Made by a program: the position numbers and the translations under genes. This document shows, piece by piece, positions 1 through 5,073 of a DNA stretch of 8,997 nt. The stretch covers positions 1-8,997 of the forward strand of contig JAGXAD010000020.1 in NCBI GenBank assembly GCA_018971745.1, in the 5' to 3' direction. The DNA is from Patescibacteria group bacterium. GTDB taxonomy: Bacteria > Patescibacteriota > Minisyncoccia > Sungbacterales > GWA2-42-14. Below the pieces are notes generated by a model. That model did no database searches. It was not told the origin of the DNA and saw nothing but the letters and a program-made list of their open reading frames with translations. How positions within the stretch are numbered: the first letter of the stretch is position 1; the number at the start of each line of letters is the position of its first letter.

Positions 1-438
1 AAAAATCATAAAATCAATTCCTATTTTTTCGCAATACGCCATGATGCTTTTTGCCATGGAGAGCTGCTGGTAGGTATCGCCCAGACGGAGATTTGAAATT
101 ACTCCGATAAGGTATTTGCCGCGCGCCTCGATAATGGGAATCGTTTCGTTCGGCTCATCGCCTTCTTTAATGAGATAAAGGAGTTCCCGTTCTTTATCAA
201 CGGAAATCTGAATGCCCATTTTGCGTCCCATTTCCGCGGCAATTTTCCACAAATCGTTTGTGCTGATGCCGAGTTTTTTGGTAATCAGCGCTTGCGGATA
301 CGGGGATTGCTTTTGTAATTCCTGAAGTAACTTTCGTTCGATGTTCGGGTCTTTTATCGTTTGCTTTTCTTCTTTTTTCTCTTCGGTAACATCGGCTTTT
401 ATTTTTGTCGTCTCTTTTGGAGGCGTTTTTTTTGCCAC
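1..438 (-). CDS. Partial protein: helical N-terminal domain plus degenerate metallophosphoesterase-like domain
   Basis: Reading frame open from a GTG at 438 to the left edge (146 residues, no stop), so the C-terminal part is missing. The GTG is chosen because AAAGGAG lies 6 nt upstream of it (minus strand) and no in-frame ATG fits as well. Residues 1-32 are a Lys/Glu-rich tail. Residues about 33-80 look like a small helical or winged-helix domain (LITKKLGIS, then DLWKIAAEMGRKMG). Residues about 108-146 (KYLIGVISNLRLGDTYQQL..., ending IDFMIF) resemble the first strand-loop-helix of calcineurin-like metallophosphoesterases, where G-V-I-S-D-x-H-x-G is expected. Here the metal-binding D-x-H is replaced by N-L-R, so this may be a catalytically inactive relative. 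The family call rests on pattern resemblance only; the frame itself is secure. Confidence 0.7.
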   Translation of the reverse strand, partial: MAKKTPPKETTKIKADVTEEKKEEKQTIKDPNIERKLLQELQKQSPYPQALITKKLGISTNDLWKIAAEMGRKMGIQISVDKERELLYLIKEGDEPNETIPIIEARGKYLIGVISNLRLGDTYQQLSMAKSIMAYCEKIGIDFMIF

Positions 439-444
439 AGGTTT

Positions 445-504
445 CTCCTTTTTTGGTTGTCAACAAAACTGATTTTAGTATGGGTGCGCGCAACGATTAG
501 TCAA
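445..504 (-). promoter_or_regulatory. Promoter and ribosome binding site of the GTG-start gene
   Basis: On the minus strand a -35-like TTGACT (504-499) is separated by 18 nt from a -10-like TACTAA (480-475). An AAAGGAG Shine-Dalgarno sequence at 451-445 lies 6 nt before the GTG at 438. A second TTGACA (463-458) has no matching -10 and is probably incidental. The ribosome binding site is clear; the promoter is a consensus-based guess. Confidence 0.45.
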
Positions 505-540
505 CCTGTTGCATTATACGAATGTGTGGCATAATCCGGA

Positions 541-584
541 TTTTAAAAATTAAAAAAACCGCGGGCCTGATTGCCGCGCGGTTA
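541..584 (-). terminator. Rho-independent terminator of the mazG-like/HIT unit
   Basis: On the minus strand a GC-rich hairpin (arms at 582-573 and 566-558, one bulged base, loop 572-567) is followed by a T-rich run (TTTTTTTAATTTTT). It starts about 8 nt after the stop codon of the HIT-family gene. Confidence 0.8.
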
Positions 585-590
585 TCTTTG

Positions 591-1238
591 TTACCACCTT
601 GGCCGTATTGACTGGAAGTACGGCTTAAGCCGTCTGACCGTTTCTTGCCACAGCCGTTTATCAAGTTCAGGATTCATATTTCGCCAGTTGGCGCGCTCCG
701 GCCTGCCGAGCAGTTCCGCGGCAACGGTACGAAGATACTGAAGCGGCGCAGGAGGATTCCAGCACACCGTTGGCCCGTTGCTCGGAGTAACCCAAAAAAG
801 ATACGGTTGCGGATGTTTTCTGTAAAGTACCAAAAAAAGTTCGCCCCATTGCAGTTCTTCTATTTTGGCTGTTGGGAAATCCGCGCGTATCTTAGGAGTA
901 AGATCAACGGCGGCCGGCAAAATATGGAGATGCGCATGTTTAACGGACTGTCCCACGATACCGTGCTCAAACATGGTTATGGGACAAAAAGAAGGTGTCC
1001 CGGTGTTACGCAAATATTCCATTGAAAGCGCCTGAAAAACCATGCGAACCATCACCCACATTGACTCCGCTTGACTGTTAGCAAACGCGCCAAAACAAGA
1101 AATATGTTCTTTGGGGATTATCAGGACATACCCACCGGTTATTTGACCCAAAGTGGCAATAACATAGTGTTCGTTGGTTTCGGCAATAAGCCGTTCTTCA
1201 AACTGGGTTCGGTCGCAGAAAGCGCATTCGGTTTTCAT
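591..1238 (-). CDS. HIT-family protein with C-terminal extension
   Basis: 215-residue member of the histidine triad superfamily, whose members hydrolyse or transfer nucleotidyl groups (for example on dinucleoside polyphosphates or AMP conjugates). The triad is visible as HAHLHIL at residues 101-107, with His103 as the expected nucleophile. An N-terminal C-x2-C pair (Cys5, Cys8) together with His45 suggests the zinc site seen in many Hint/COG0537-type proteins. The HIT core is about 110 residues; the remaining hundred form an extension with a YLFW strand and a helical end, a layout seen in some prokaryotic HIT proteins. The ATG has a good GGAGGG 5 nt upstream. It lies 23 nt behind a MazG-like gene, so both are probably co-transcribed. 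The exact substrate cannot be read from the sequence. Confidence 0.88.
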   Translation of the reverse strand: MKTECAFCDRTQFEERLIAETNEHYVIATLGQITGGYVLIIPKEHISCFGAFANSQAESMWVMVRMVFQALSMEYLRNTGTPSFCPITMFEHGIVGQSVKHAHLHILPAAVDLTPKIRADFPTAKIEELQWGELFLVLYRKHPQPYLFWVTPSNGPTVCWNPPAPLQYLRTVAAELLGRPERANWRNMNPELDKRLWQETVRRLKPYFQSIRPRW

Positions 1239-1261
1239 GTAGGCCCTCCGTTTGTCTTTGG

Positions 1262-1564
1262 CTATGATTCAATCAAAATGATTCGCTTGATGAATGTGCC
1301 GCGCTGTTTTGCTTTTTGTGTTTTTACGCACGAGAGTTCATTGCGGTCAAATTGCCGGAACGCGCATACGGCGTCAATCACCTCAAGAATGTCCGCGAGT
1401 TCTTCAATATTTTCCGTTTCAAGAAATTCCGTTACTTCTTCCCGCAGTTTTTCTTTTAACTTTTGCCAGAATTCTTCCGGCGCGGCGATTCTTGTTTTTG
1501 GCTTGCCTCCGTTTTGTCTGATGATTTCCGGAATGTTATCCCGGACAAGTTTGTCGTATACCAT
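1262..1564 (-). CDS. MazG-like house-cleaning NTP pyrophosphohydrolase
   Basis: 100-residue all-alpha NTP pyrophosphatase of the MazG superfamily, probably the COG4997 type. The opening YDKLVRDNIPEII and the metal-binding pattern E-E-x-x-E (Glu42, Glu43, Glu46) followed by E-x-x-D (Glu55, Asp58) are characteristic. Such enzymes split noncanonical NTPs to NMP and pyrophosphate using Mg2+. Length matches the single-domain family. It is the first gene of a two-gene minus-strand unit with the HIT protein, also a nucleotide-handling enzyme. Its Shine-Dalgarno region is an unusual uninterrupted run of eight G (1576-1569) ending 4 nt before the ATG. The true substrate is unknown; a phosphoribosyl-ATP pyrophosphohydrolase role is less likely because no his genes are nearby. 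Confidence 0.87.
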   Translation of the reverse strand: MVYDKLVRDNIPEIIRQNGGKPKTRIAAPEEFWQKLKEKLREEVTEFLETENIEELADILEVIDAVCAFRQFDRNELSCVKTQKAKQRGTFIKRIILIES

Positions 1565-1645
1565 CGATCCCCCCCCATTTATTTTTCAAAGCAACTCATC
1601 GAGACACAAGTAACTTAAAATCAGCCCCGCAGTCAAGCAAAAAAT

Positions 1646-1672
1646 AAAAATCCCGCATCCGCGGGATTTTTA
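1646..1672 (-). terminator. Terminator behind the tRNA-Ser array (bidirectional)
   Basis: Perfect hairpin with arms AAAAATCCCGC and GCGGGATTTTT around a 4-nt loop, 5 nt after the 3' end of the outermost tRNA-Ser half on the minus strand. The T run continues past the stem on that strand. The symmetrical A/T flanks would let it work in both directions. Confidence 0.8.
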
Positions 1673-1676
1673 TAAA

Positions 1677-1737
1677 CGGAGGCGAGAGGATTCGAACCTC
1701 TGAGAGGGTTTCCCCTCTAACACCTTAGCACGGTGCC
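1677..1737 (-). tRNA. tRNA-Ser(GCU) A, 3' part (anticodon arm to 3' end), split gene
   Basis: 61 nt from nucleotide 26 through the anticodon stem, loop GTGCTAA (anticodon GCU at 1729-1727), long class II variable arm, T arm (AGAGG/CCTCT) and 3' acceptor strand CGCCTCC plus discriminator G. It is identical over all 61 nt to the matching part of the complete tRNA at 1922-2008. The D arm and 5' acceptor strand are not adjacent: a fitting 27-nt 5' half (GGAGGCG acceptor strand) lies at 2132-2158, 394 nt upstream on the same strand. No CCA is encoded. Either the outer gene of a nested, interrupted array or a pseudogene. Confidence 0.7.
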
Positions 1738-1804
1738 GTTTTGTTTTTGAAATACAAAGATTTTATGTTTCAGAAACCCGGGACGCATTTTTGACCGCCC
1801 AAAA

Positions 1805-1865
1805 CGGAGAGGGTGGGATTTGAACCCACGAAGGGATTGCTCCTTTAACACCTTAGCACGGCGCC
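1805..1865 (-). tRNA. tRNA-Ser(GCU) B, 3' part, split gene
   Basis: 61 nt with anticodon loop GTGCTAA (GCU at 1857-1855), its own variable arm, T stem GTGGG/CCCAC and 3' acceptor strand CCTCTCC plus discriminator G. The acceptor strand does not match tRNAs A and C (CGCCTCC) but perfectly complements the 5' half at 2055-2081 (GGAGAGG), 189 nt away. This co-variation shows that the two halves belong together. Joined, they make an 88-nt class II tRNA with all stems intact. Confidence 0.72.
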
Positions 1866-2054
1866 GCTTTGTTTTTGCTCCTTTGATTCGCAAAAACCCA
1901 GGGTGCGTAGAATACTCAAAGCGGAGGCGAGAGGATTCGAACCTCTGAGAGGGTTTCCCCTCTAACACCTTAGCACGGTGCCGCTTTCAACCGCTCAGCC
2001 ACGCCTCCGCTTTGAGTACAAATAAAGTGGCACTCGTTCGAAGCAAAACAGTTT
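1866..2054 (-). other. 189-nt insert splitting tRNA-Ser B; contains complete tRNA-Ser C
   Basis: Interrupts tRNA B at the same position as the insert in tRNA A. It consists of a left hairpin side, the 87-nt tRNA C, and a right side with an 8-bp hairpin (1871-1878 with 1890-1897, 11-nt loop). Only about 100 nt are not tRNA, too little for a group I or group II intron. The last bases on both sides of the junction are similar (GAAGC at the end of the 5' half, AAAGC just before the 3' half), which could be a short target duplication. Confidence 0.6.
1922..2008 (-). tRNA. tRNA-Ser(GCU), complete (C)
   Basis: Complete 87-nt class II tRNA: acceptor GGAGGCG/CGCCTCC, D arm from GCTGAGC to AAAGC, anticodon stem GCACC/GGTGT with loop GTGCTAA (anticodon GCU, reads AGC/AGU), long variable arm, T arm AGAGG-TTCGAAT-CCTCT, discriminator G. 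No encoded CCA. The flanks extend the acceptor stem by ten more base pairs (1913-1922 with 2009-2018), so the precursor would have a 17-bp terminal stem. It sits inside the interruption of tRNA B and is the only unbroken tRNA of the array, so it is probably the working gene. Confidence 0.95.
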
Positions 2055-2063
2055 GCTTCGAAC
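2036..2063 (-). repeat. Perfect 12-bp inverted repeat across the tRNA B 5' junction
   Basis: GTTCGAAGCAAA (2036-2047) and TTTGCTTCGAAC (2052-2063) are exact complements around a 4-nt loop. The right arm overlaps the last nine bases of the tRNA B 5' half. The insert therefore carries a copy complementary to the D-arm end of its host tRNA. A further 7-bp pairing (2025-2031 with 2071-2077, one G-U) would enclose this hairpin. Confidence 0.75.
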
Positions 2064-2081
2064 CCACTCAGCCACCTCTCC
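2055..2081 (-). tRNA. tRNA-Ser(GCU) B, 5' part (acceptor strand and D arm), split gene
   Basis: 27 nt: acceptor strand GGAGAGG, TG, D arm from GCTGAGTGGG to GAAGC. It matches the 3' part at 1805-1865. The flanks also extend the B acceptor stem: CCAAAAC just upstream on the minus strand (2088-2082) complements GTTTTGG just after the 3' part (1805-1799). Confidence 0.7.
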
Positions 2082-2131
2082 GTTTTGGACATTCATTTTT
2101 TTTGAGGCATCCGTTAAGCGTAAAGACTTTT

Positions 2132-2158
2132 GCGTTTAGCCAGCTCAGCCACGCCTCC
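2132..2158 (-). tRNA. tRNA-Ser(GCU) A, 5' part, split gene
   Basis: 27 nt: acceptor strand GGAGGCG, TG, D arm from GCTGAGCTGG to AAACGC, then an abrupt change to non-tRNA sequence. The break is after the same number of nucleotides as in tRNA B (27). Its partner strand CGCCTCC ends the array at 1677-1684. It could in principle also pair with the 3' half of C, which has the same acceptor sequence. Confidence 0.65.
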
Positions 2159-2168
2159 ATACTCATCA

Positions 2169-2174
2169 ATAATA
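2169..2174 (-). promoter_or_regulatory. Possible -10 box of the tRNA array
   Basis: TATTAT on the minus strand, 10 nt before the 5' end of the outermost tRNA half, a typical distance for a transcript starting near the tRNA. A good -35 is not visible. Weak call. Confidence 0.35.
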
Positions 2175-2216
2175 TCAGATTTTTCAATTATTTCCAGTCC
2201 TTCATTTTTGTTTTTC

Positions 2217-2366
2217 GGCGAGGCAAACCGTTTTTTGAAACACTCGCCAGTGTCTTTTGCACGGTTCTGTCAACGGCATTTTGCCTTGACAGAAAAAGAC
2301 AATGGCGCGTGAATCAGAAAATCTCGCTGGGATTTTCTGATGGTTTCGAAAAACGGTTTCCGAGCC
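2217..2366 (-). ncRNA. Multi-hairpin (three-way junction) element behind comF, copy 1
   Basis: Starts with GCTCGG immediately after the comF stop. An outer stem pairs 2225-2241 with 2343-2359 (16 of 17 positions), with partial clamp pairing outside it (2217-2223 with 2360-2366). It encloses two hairpins. The first is a perfect 11-bp stem (2313-2323 with 2331-2341) whose minus-strand loop is CCAGCGA. The second is a long interrupted stem with CTGTCAA/TTGACAG (2267-2273 with 2286-2292), GTCTTTT/AAAAGAC and CGCCA/TGGCG segments. The same layout and the CCAGCG loop recur behind secY (8270-8405). It might act as a structured 3' end or terminator, or be a small foldback mobile element; the sequence does not decide. 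Confidence 0.7.
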
Positions 2367-3082
2367 TACCCTTTCGCAATAACAAACGCCCACACTGATT
2401 TTGCTCCGGCAGTCCGCAGAACGCACGCGGCTTCTTCAAGGGTTGAACGGGAAGCCGTAACATCGTCAACGAGTAAAATTGTTTTTCCGCGGATGGCGTC
2501 GCGGTTTTTCACGCGAAAAATTCCTTGCACATTTTTTTGGCGCTTTTTGAAATCGTTAATTTGCGCTTGCGGCGGATTGTGCACTTTGCGTACCAGCGCG
2601 TCCGTTATGAGCGTTGCCCGAAACATATCGGCGATTGTTTTGGCAATTGGAAGCGCCTGGTTAAATCCCCGTTCCCGTTCTTTGGCGCGGGAAAGCGGAA
2701 TCGGAGCCACCAATATGTTTTTTGGCAGGCGAATTTCCTGGCTAATAAGAACATTTTGCACAAGTTCGCTTAATGCGATTCCCAGTGTTTGAATCCGTTT
2801 GTATTTATAACGATGCAATGCGCTTCGTATCGCTGGATTTTTGTAATTAAAACACCACAGCCATTTTTTAATGTGCGTGTATTTTTGGCAGGTTTTACAG
2901 GTGTTTCCGGAAAAATTGCGAAGCGAGCAAATAACGCAACTTGGCGTTATCGCGCTTTGTTGCAGTATTTCGGCGCATTTTTTGCAAAGATGTACGCCGC
3001 TTGCGCCGCATCCTACGCAATAAATCGGAAACAAAAGATCTAATAGGATTTTTTTGATTGTTTGAAAAGCCGTTTTTTGCAT
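2366..3082 (-). CDS. comF: ComF family protein (amidophosphoribosyltransferase-like)
   Basis: 238-residue ComF/GntX-type protein: hydrophobic LLDLLFPIYC start, two four-cysteine zinc knuckles (Cys22, 25, 33, 36 and Cys49, 52, 62, 65), then a phosphoribosyltransferase-like fold with APIPLSRAKERERGFNQA (126-143) and the PRPP-loop strand ILLVDDV (202-208). In competent bacteria ComF is a cytoplasmic factor needed for uptake and handling of transforming DNA. This fits the type IV pilus genes transcribed divergently next to it. The PRPP loop reads TASRST where TTGAT-like residues are usual, so the conserved Gly is Arg212 and PRPP binding may be altered. The ATG has no Shine-Dalgarno sequence. Length is normal for the family. 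Confidence 0.9.
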   Translation of the reverse strand: MQKTAFQTIKKILLDLLFPIYCVGCGASGVHLCKKCAEILQQSAITPSCVICSLRNFSGNTCKTCQKYTHIKKWLWCFNYKNPAIRSALHRYKYKRIQTLGIALSELVQNVLISQEIRLPKNILVAPIPLSRAKERERGFNQALPIAKTIADMFRATLITDALVRKVHNPPQAQINDFKKRQKNVQGIFRVKNRDAIRGKTILLVDDVTASRSTLEEAACVLRTAGAKSVWAFVIAKG

Positions 3083-3094
3083 ACTAAGCGCTTG

Positions 3095-3103
3095 TGTGGA
3101 TAA
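3095..3103 (-). promoter_or_regulatory. Consensus DnaA box upstream of comF
   Basis: TTATCCACA on the minus strand, an exact match to the strong DnaA box, 12 nt before the comF ATG in the divergent comF/pilM region. Only one is seen, so it is not an origin; it may be a DnaA-controlled promoter or chance. Confidence 0.4.
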
Positions 3104-3128
3104 CCTTAAAGCGCCGGTTTCTGCTTTA

Positions 3129-3137
3129 TGGTATAAT
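3129..3137 (+). promoter_or_regulatory. Extended -10 promoter of the pil operon
   Basis: TG-G-TATAAT (TG at 3129-3130, TATAAT at 3132-3137) is a full extended -10 element, which would explain why there is no good -35. Transcription would start near 3144, about 30 nt before the pilM TTG. Confidence 0.65.
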
Positions 3138-3175
3138 ATCGTATATATTCCAGTTGATAACTTATATGGTTTGGT

Positions 3176-4276
3176 TTGGTCAATATCCCTTTTCTCAAAA
3201 AATTCACCTTGCCCGATTTGGACTTGAAATTCATGAAGCCGGTTTCAAGTTTTGTTGGCATTGACATTGGCGGCTCGTCCATAAAGGTGTTAGAATTAAA
3301 GAAAGAAAAAGACCGCGCGGGGCTTGAAACATACGGAGAATTAAAAACCGCAGGGTATTTTAAACACGGCGGAGGTTTAGGCGGAGGGGTTTTGCGGTAT
3401 CTGGACAGTGAAATTGCCGAAGCGGTAACCGATGTGTTGAAAGAATCAAATGTAGGAACTGCTGCGGCAAATTTTTCAATTCCGGCAACTTCGGCGTTTA
3501 TCACCTTGTTTGACCTTCCGCGCCTGAAGCTTGAAGACATTCAGTCCGCGATTCCGTTTGAGGCAAAAAAATACATTCCGGTTTCGCTTTCCGAGGTTTC
3601 CATTGACTGGGAAATCATTGACGAGAAAGACCAGGAACGGGTGCGAGTGCTTTTGGTTGCGGTGCCGAACGACGTGATTAACAAATTCAAACGGGTCGCG
3701 GAACTGTCGCATCTTGACATCCAGGCGCTTGAAGTTGACAGTTTCAGTTTGGCGCGCTCTCTCGTCGGCAGGGACAAGGCGGTTACGATGATTATTAATA
3801 TCGGCGCTCCTTCAACCACGATGGTGATTGTTGACGGCGTGCTCCGTTTAAGCCACAACATTGACAGCGGGTCCGCCGAAATTACGCGTGTGCTTGCGCA
3901 GGGGTTGTCAATAACGCCGGAGCGCGCTGATGCGTTTAAGCGGAATGTCGGCCTGTCCAACAAGCCGGAAGAAAAAGAAATTGCGGATATTATTACGCCC
4001 ATTATTGATTCCATTTTTCAGGAAGCGTTGCGCGCCATGGCGACCTATACGCGCAGCCACAACAAAAAAATCGAACGGATTATTCTTGCCGGAGGCGGGG
4101 CAAATTTATACGGCTTGGTTGATTATACGGCGCAAACGTTTGGCGTGGAAACCGTAAAAGCAAATCCGTTCAGCCGGGTGGTGTATCCCGCGTTTATGCA
4201 GCCGATTTTAAAAGACATCGGTCCCGCGTTTTCGGTGGCGGCCGGCCTTGCCTTGCGGGCGATTAGTTCGAGATAA
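3176..4276 (+). CDS. pilM: Type IV pilus assembly protein PilM (actin-like ATPase)
   Basis: 366-residue cytoplasmic actin-fold protein of the type IV pilus inner-membrane platform; PilM binds ATP and the N-terminal tail of PilN. Phosphate-1 motif FVGIDIGGSSIKVLEL (26-41), phosphate-2 strand IINIGAPSTTMVIVDG (about 203-218) and adenosine motif IILAGGGANLYGL near residue 300 are visible. The start is TTG; the frame is closed by a stop at 3158 and offers no ATG before residue 20 (3233). I keep the TTG because an N-terminal lead-in before the first strand is common in related PilM proteins, but the ATG at 3233 is a real alternative. No Shine-Dalgarno sequence. First gene of a plus-strand operon. 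Confidence 0.92.
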   Translation: MVNIPFLKKFTLPDLDLKFMKPVSSFVGIDIGGSSIKVLELKKEKDRAGLETYGELKTAGYFKHGGGLGGGVLRYLDSEIAEAVTDVLKESNVGTAAANFSIPATSAFITLFDLPRLKLEDIQSAIPFEAKKYIPVSLSEVSIDWEIIDEKDQERVRVLLVAVPNDVINKFKRVAELSHLDIQALEVDSFSLARSLVGRDKAVTMIINIGAPSTTMVIVDGVLRLSHNIDSGSAEITRVLAQGLSITPERADAFKRNVGLSNKPEEKEIADIITPIIDSIFQEALRAMATYTRSHNKKIERIILAGGGANLYGLVDYTAQTFGVETVKANPFSRVVYPAFMQPILKDIGPAFSVAAGLALRAISSR

Positions 4277-4393
4277 ATTCAAAGTTCAAATCTCAAAATT
4301 CAAAATGAACGAAAGAAAATTTTTTTCAGAAAAATTTTCAATCCAAAATTTTGCATTTTGACTTTTGCATTTTGCATTTGAGCGTCAGCGATT
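4277..4393 (+). repeat. AT-rich palindromic intergenic repeat, copy 1
   Basis: Fills the pilM-pilN spacer. The left side has CAAA-rich units (TCAAAATTCAAAATG), the centre is a 10-bp hairpin (4315-4324 with 4330-4339), and the right side has inverted TTTTGCA heptamers. It shares long near-identical stretches with copy 2 (4967-5073) and ends with GAGCGTCAGCGATT just before the pilN ATG, as copy 3 does before rpsE. Confidence 0.8.
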
Positions 4394-4966
4394 ATGGCCG
4401 ATTCATCGGAAAATTTAATTGGGTTGAATCATCGTTCGGTAATGCCGACTTTTCGCACGCAAGGAGGCGATGCGTTGTTTTACGTTGCGATAACGGTATT
4501 TGTCGCAGGCATCCTTTCGTACGGCGGGCTGTTTATTTACCAGAAAACCCTTGATCGGCAGTTGGCTGACCTTTCCGCGGAAGTTGGTAAAAAATCACGA
4601 AGTCTGACTCCGGATTTGATTAGGCCCATTGTTGATCTTCACGATAAAATCGTAAGCGCCAAAGATTTGATTGATAAGCATGTGATGCCGTTGAACGTGT
4701 TTGCGTTGTTAAGCAAGAATACGCTTCCCAATGTTTCATTCGGTTCGTTTTCGTACAGCGCGGACACTCGGCAGATTGCGCTTTCCGCGCAGGCGGCAAG
4801 TTACGCCGCGCTTGCCGATCAGATCGGGCTGTTTGAAAGTTTGCCTGATTTTGAAACCGTTGATTTTGGAGGTTTGTCGCTTGACCCAAACGGATTGGTC
4901 AGTTTTAAGATTACTATCGTGTTTAAACCAAGTTTGTTGCTGAAGAGCAACGCGCCGGCATCGTAA
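4394..4966 (+). CDS. pilN: Type IV pilus assembly protein PilN-like
   Basis: 190-residue bitopic membrane protein in the PilN position. The short cytoplasmic tail (residues 1-26, with NLIGLN in the place of the INLLP PilM-binding motif) is followed by one transmembrane helix (about 27-49), a helical stretch (50-85) and a periplasmic-side domain. The sequence is diverged; the call rests on topology, size and position between pilM and a PilO-like gene. PilN and PilO form the heterodimer linking PilM to the pilus machine. No Shine-Dalgarno sequence; the start sits in the context CAGCGATTATG. Confidence 0.82.
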   Translation: MADSSENLIGLNHRSVMPTFRTQGGDALFYVAITVFVAGILSYGGLFIYQKTLDRQLADLSAEVGKKSRSLTPDLIRPIVDLHDKIVSAKDLIDKHVMPLNVFALLSKNTLPNVSFGSFSYSADTRQIALSAQAASYAALADQIGLFESLPDFETVDFGGLSLDPNGLVSFKITIVFKPSLLLKSNAPAS

Positions 4967-5073
4967 ACATGCAAAAATCAAAAGTCAAAATGAATGAAAG
5001 AAAATTTTTCTTTGGAAAAATTTTCAAACCAAAATTTTGCATTTTGCATTTTGCATTTTGATTTTTTTATCGT
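4967..5073 (+). repeat. AT-rich palindromic intergenic repeat, copy 2
   Basis: Fills the pilN-pilO spacer. CAAAA-rich left side, central 10-bp hairpin (5000-5009 with 5016-5025), then tandem TTTTGCA heptamers complementary to the left side. The core AAAGAAAATTTTT and the CCAAAATTTTGCATTTTG block are shared with copy 1. Confidence 0.8.

Larger units (their letters stand above)
1738..2131 (-). other. 394-nt insert splitting tRNA-Ser A; contains tRNA-Ser B and C
   Basis: Lies exactly between the D arm and the anticodon arm of tRNA A. At its 5' side (minus strand) ATGCCTC (2110-2104) can pair with GAGGCGT of the tRNA A 5' half. At its 3' side is an imperfect hairpin (1749-1758 with 1762-1771), then CAAAAACAAAAC before the 3' half. 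The same sequence pattern (GGGTTT, then CAAAAACAAA, then CGGC) ends the smaller insert in tRNA B, so the two inserts are related. No protein gene or recognisable intron core is seen. Confidence 0.6.

Noticed and set aside
197..493. 98-residue minus-strand frame from an ATG at 493
   Set aside because: It overlaps in another frame the GTG-start gene, which has a Shine-Dalgarno sequence and a plausible protein; its product is Lys/Arg-rich and featureless.
1071..1613. 180-residue plus-strand frame
   Set aside because: Antisense shadow of the HIT and MazG-like genes, both of which have clear family motifs.
1717..1968. 83-residue minus-strand frame across the tRNA array
   Set aside because: It is composed of tRNA 3' parts and inserts; no start signal or protein-like composition.
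1677..2008. Three copies of a 60-nt repeat with spacers, CRISPR-like at first sight
   Set aside because: The repeats are tRNA-Ser 3' parts with conserved class II structure, the spacers contain tRNA halves and hairpins, and no cas gene is present.
1866..2054. Group I or group II intron in tRNA
   Set aside because: Only about 100 nt remain after removing the enclosed tRNA, no catalytic core is recognisable, and the site is between D arm and anticodon arm rather than in the anticodon loop.
2012..2398. 128-residue plus-strand frame
   Set aside because: It runs through tRNA halves and the multi-hairpin element; product is Phe/Ser-rich without family resemblance.
3106..3540. 144-residue minus-strand frame opposite the pilM start
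   Set aside because: Antisense shadow of pilM covering its promoter; no ribosome binding site or domain.
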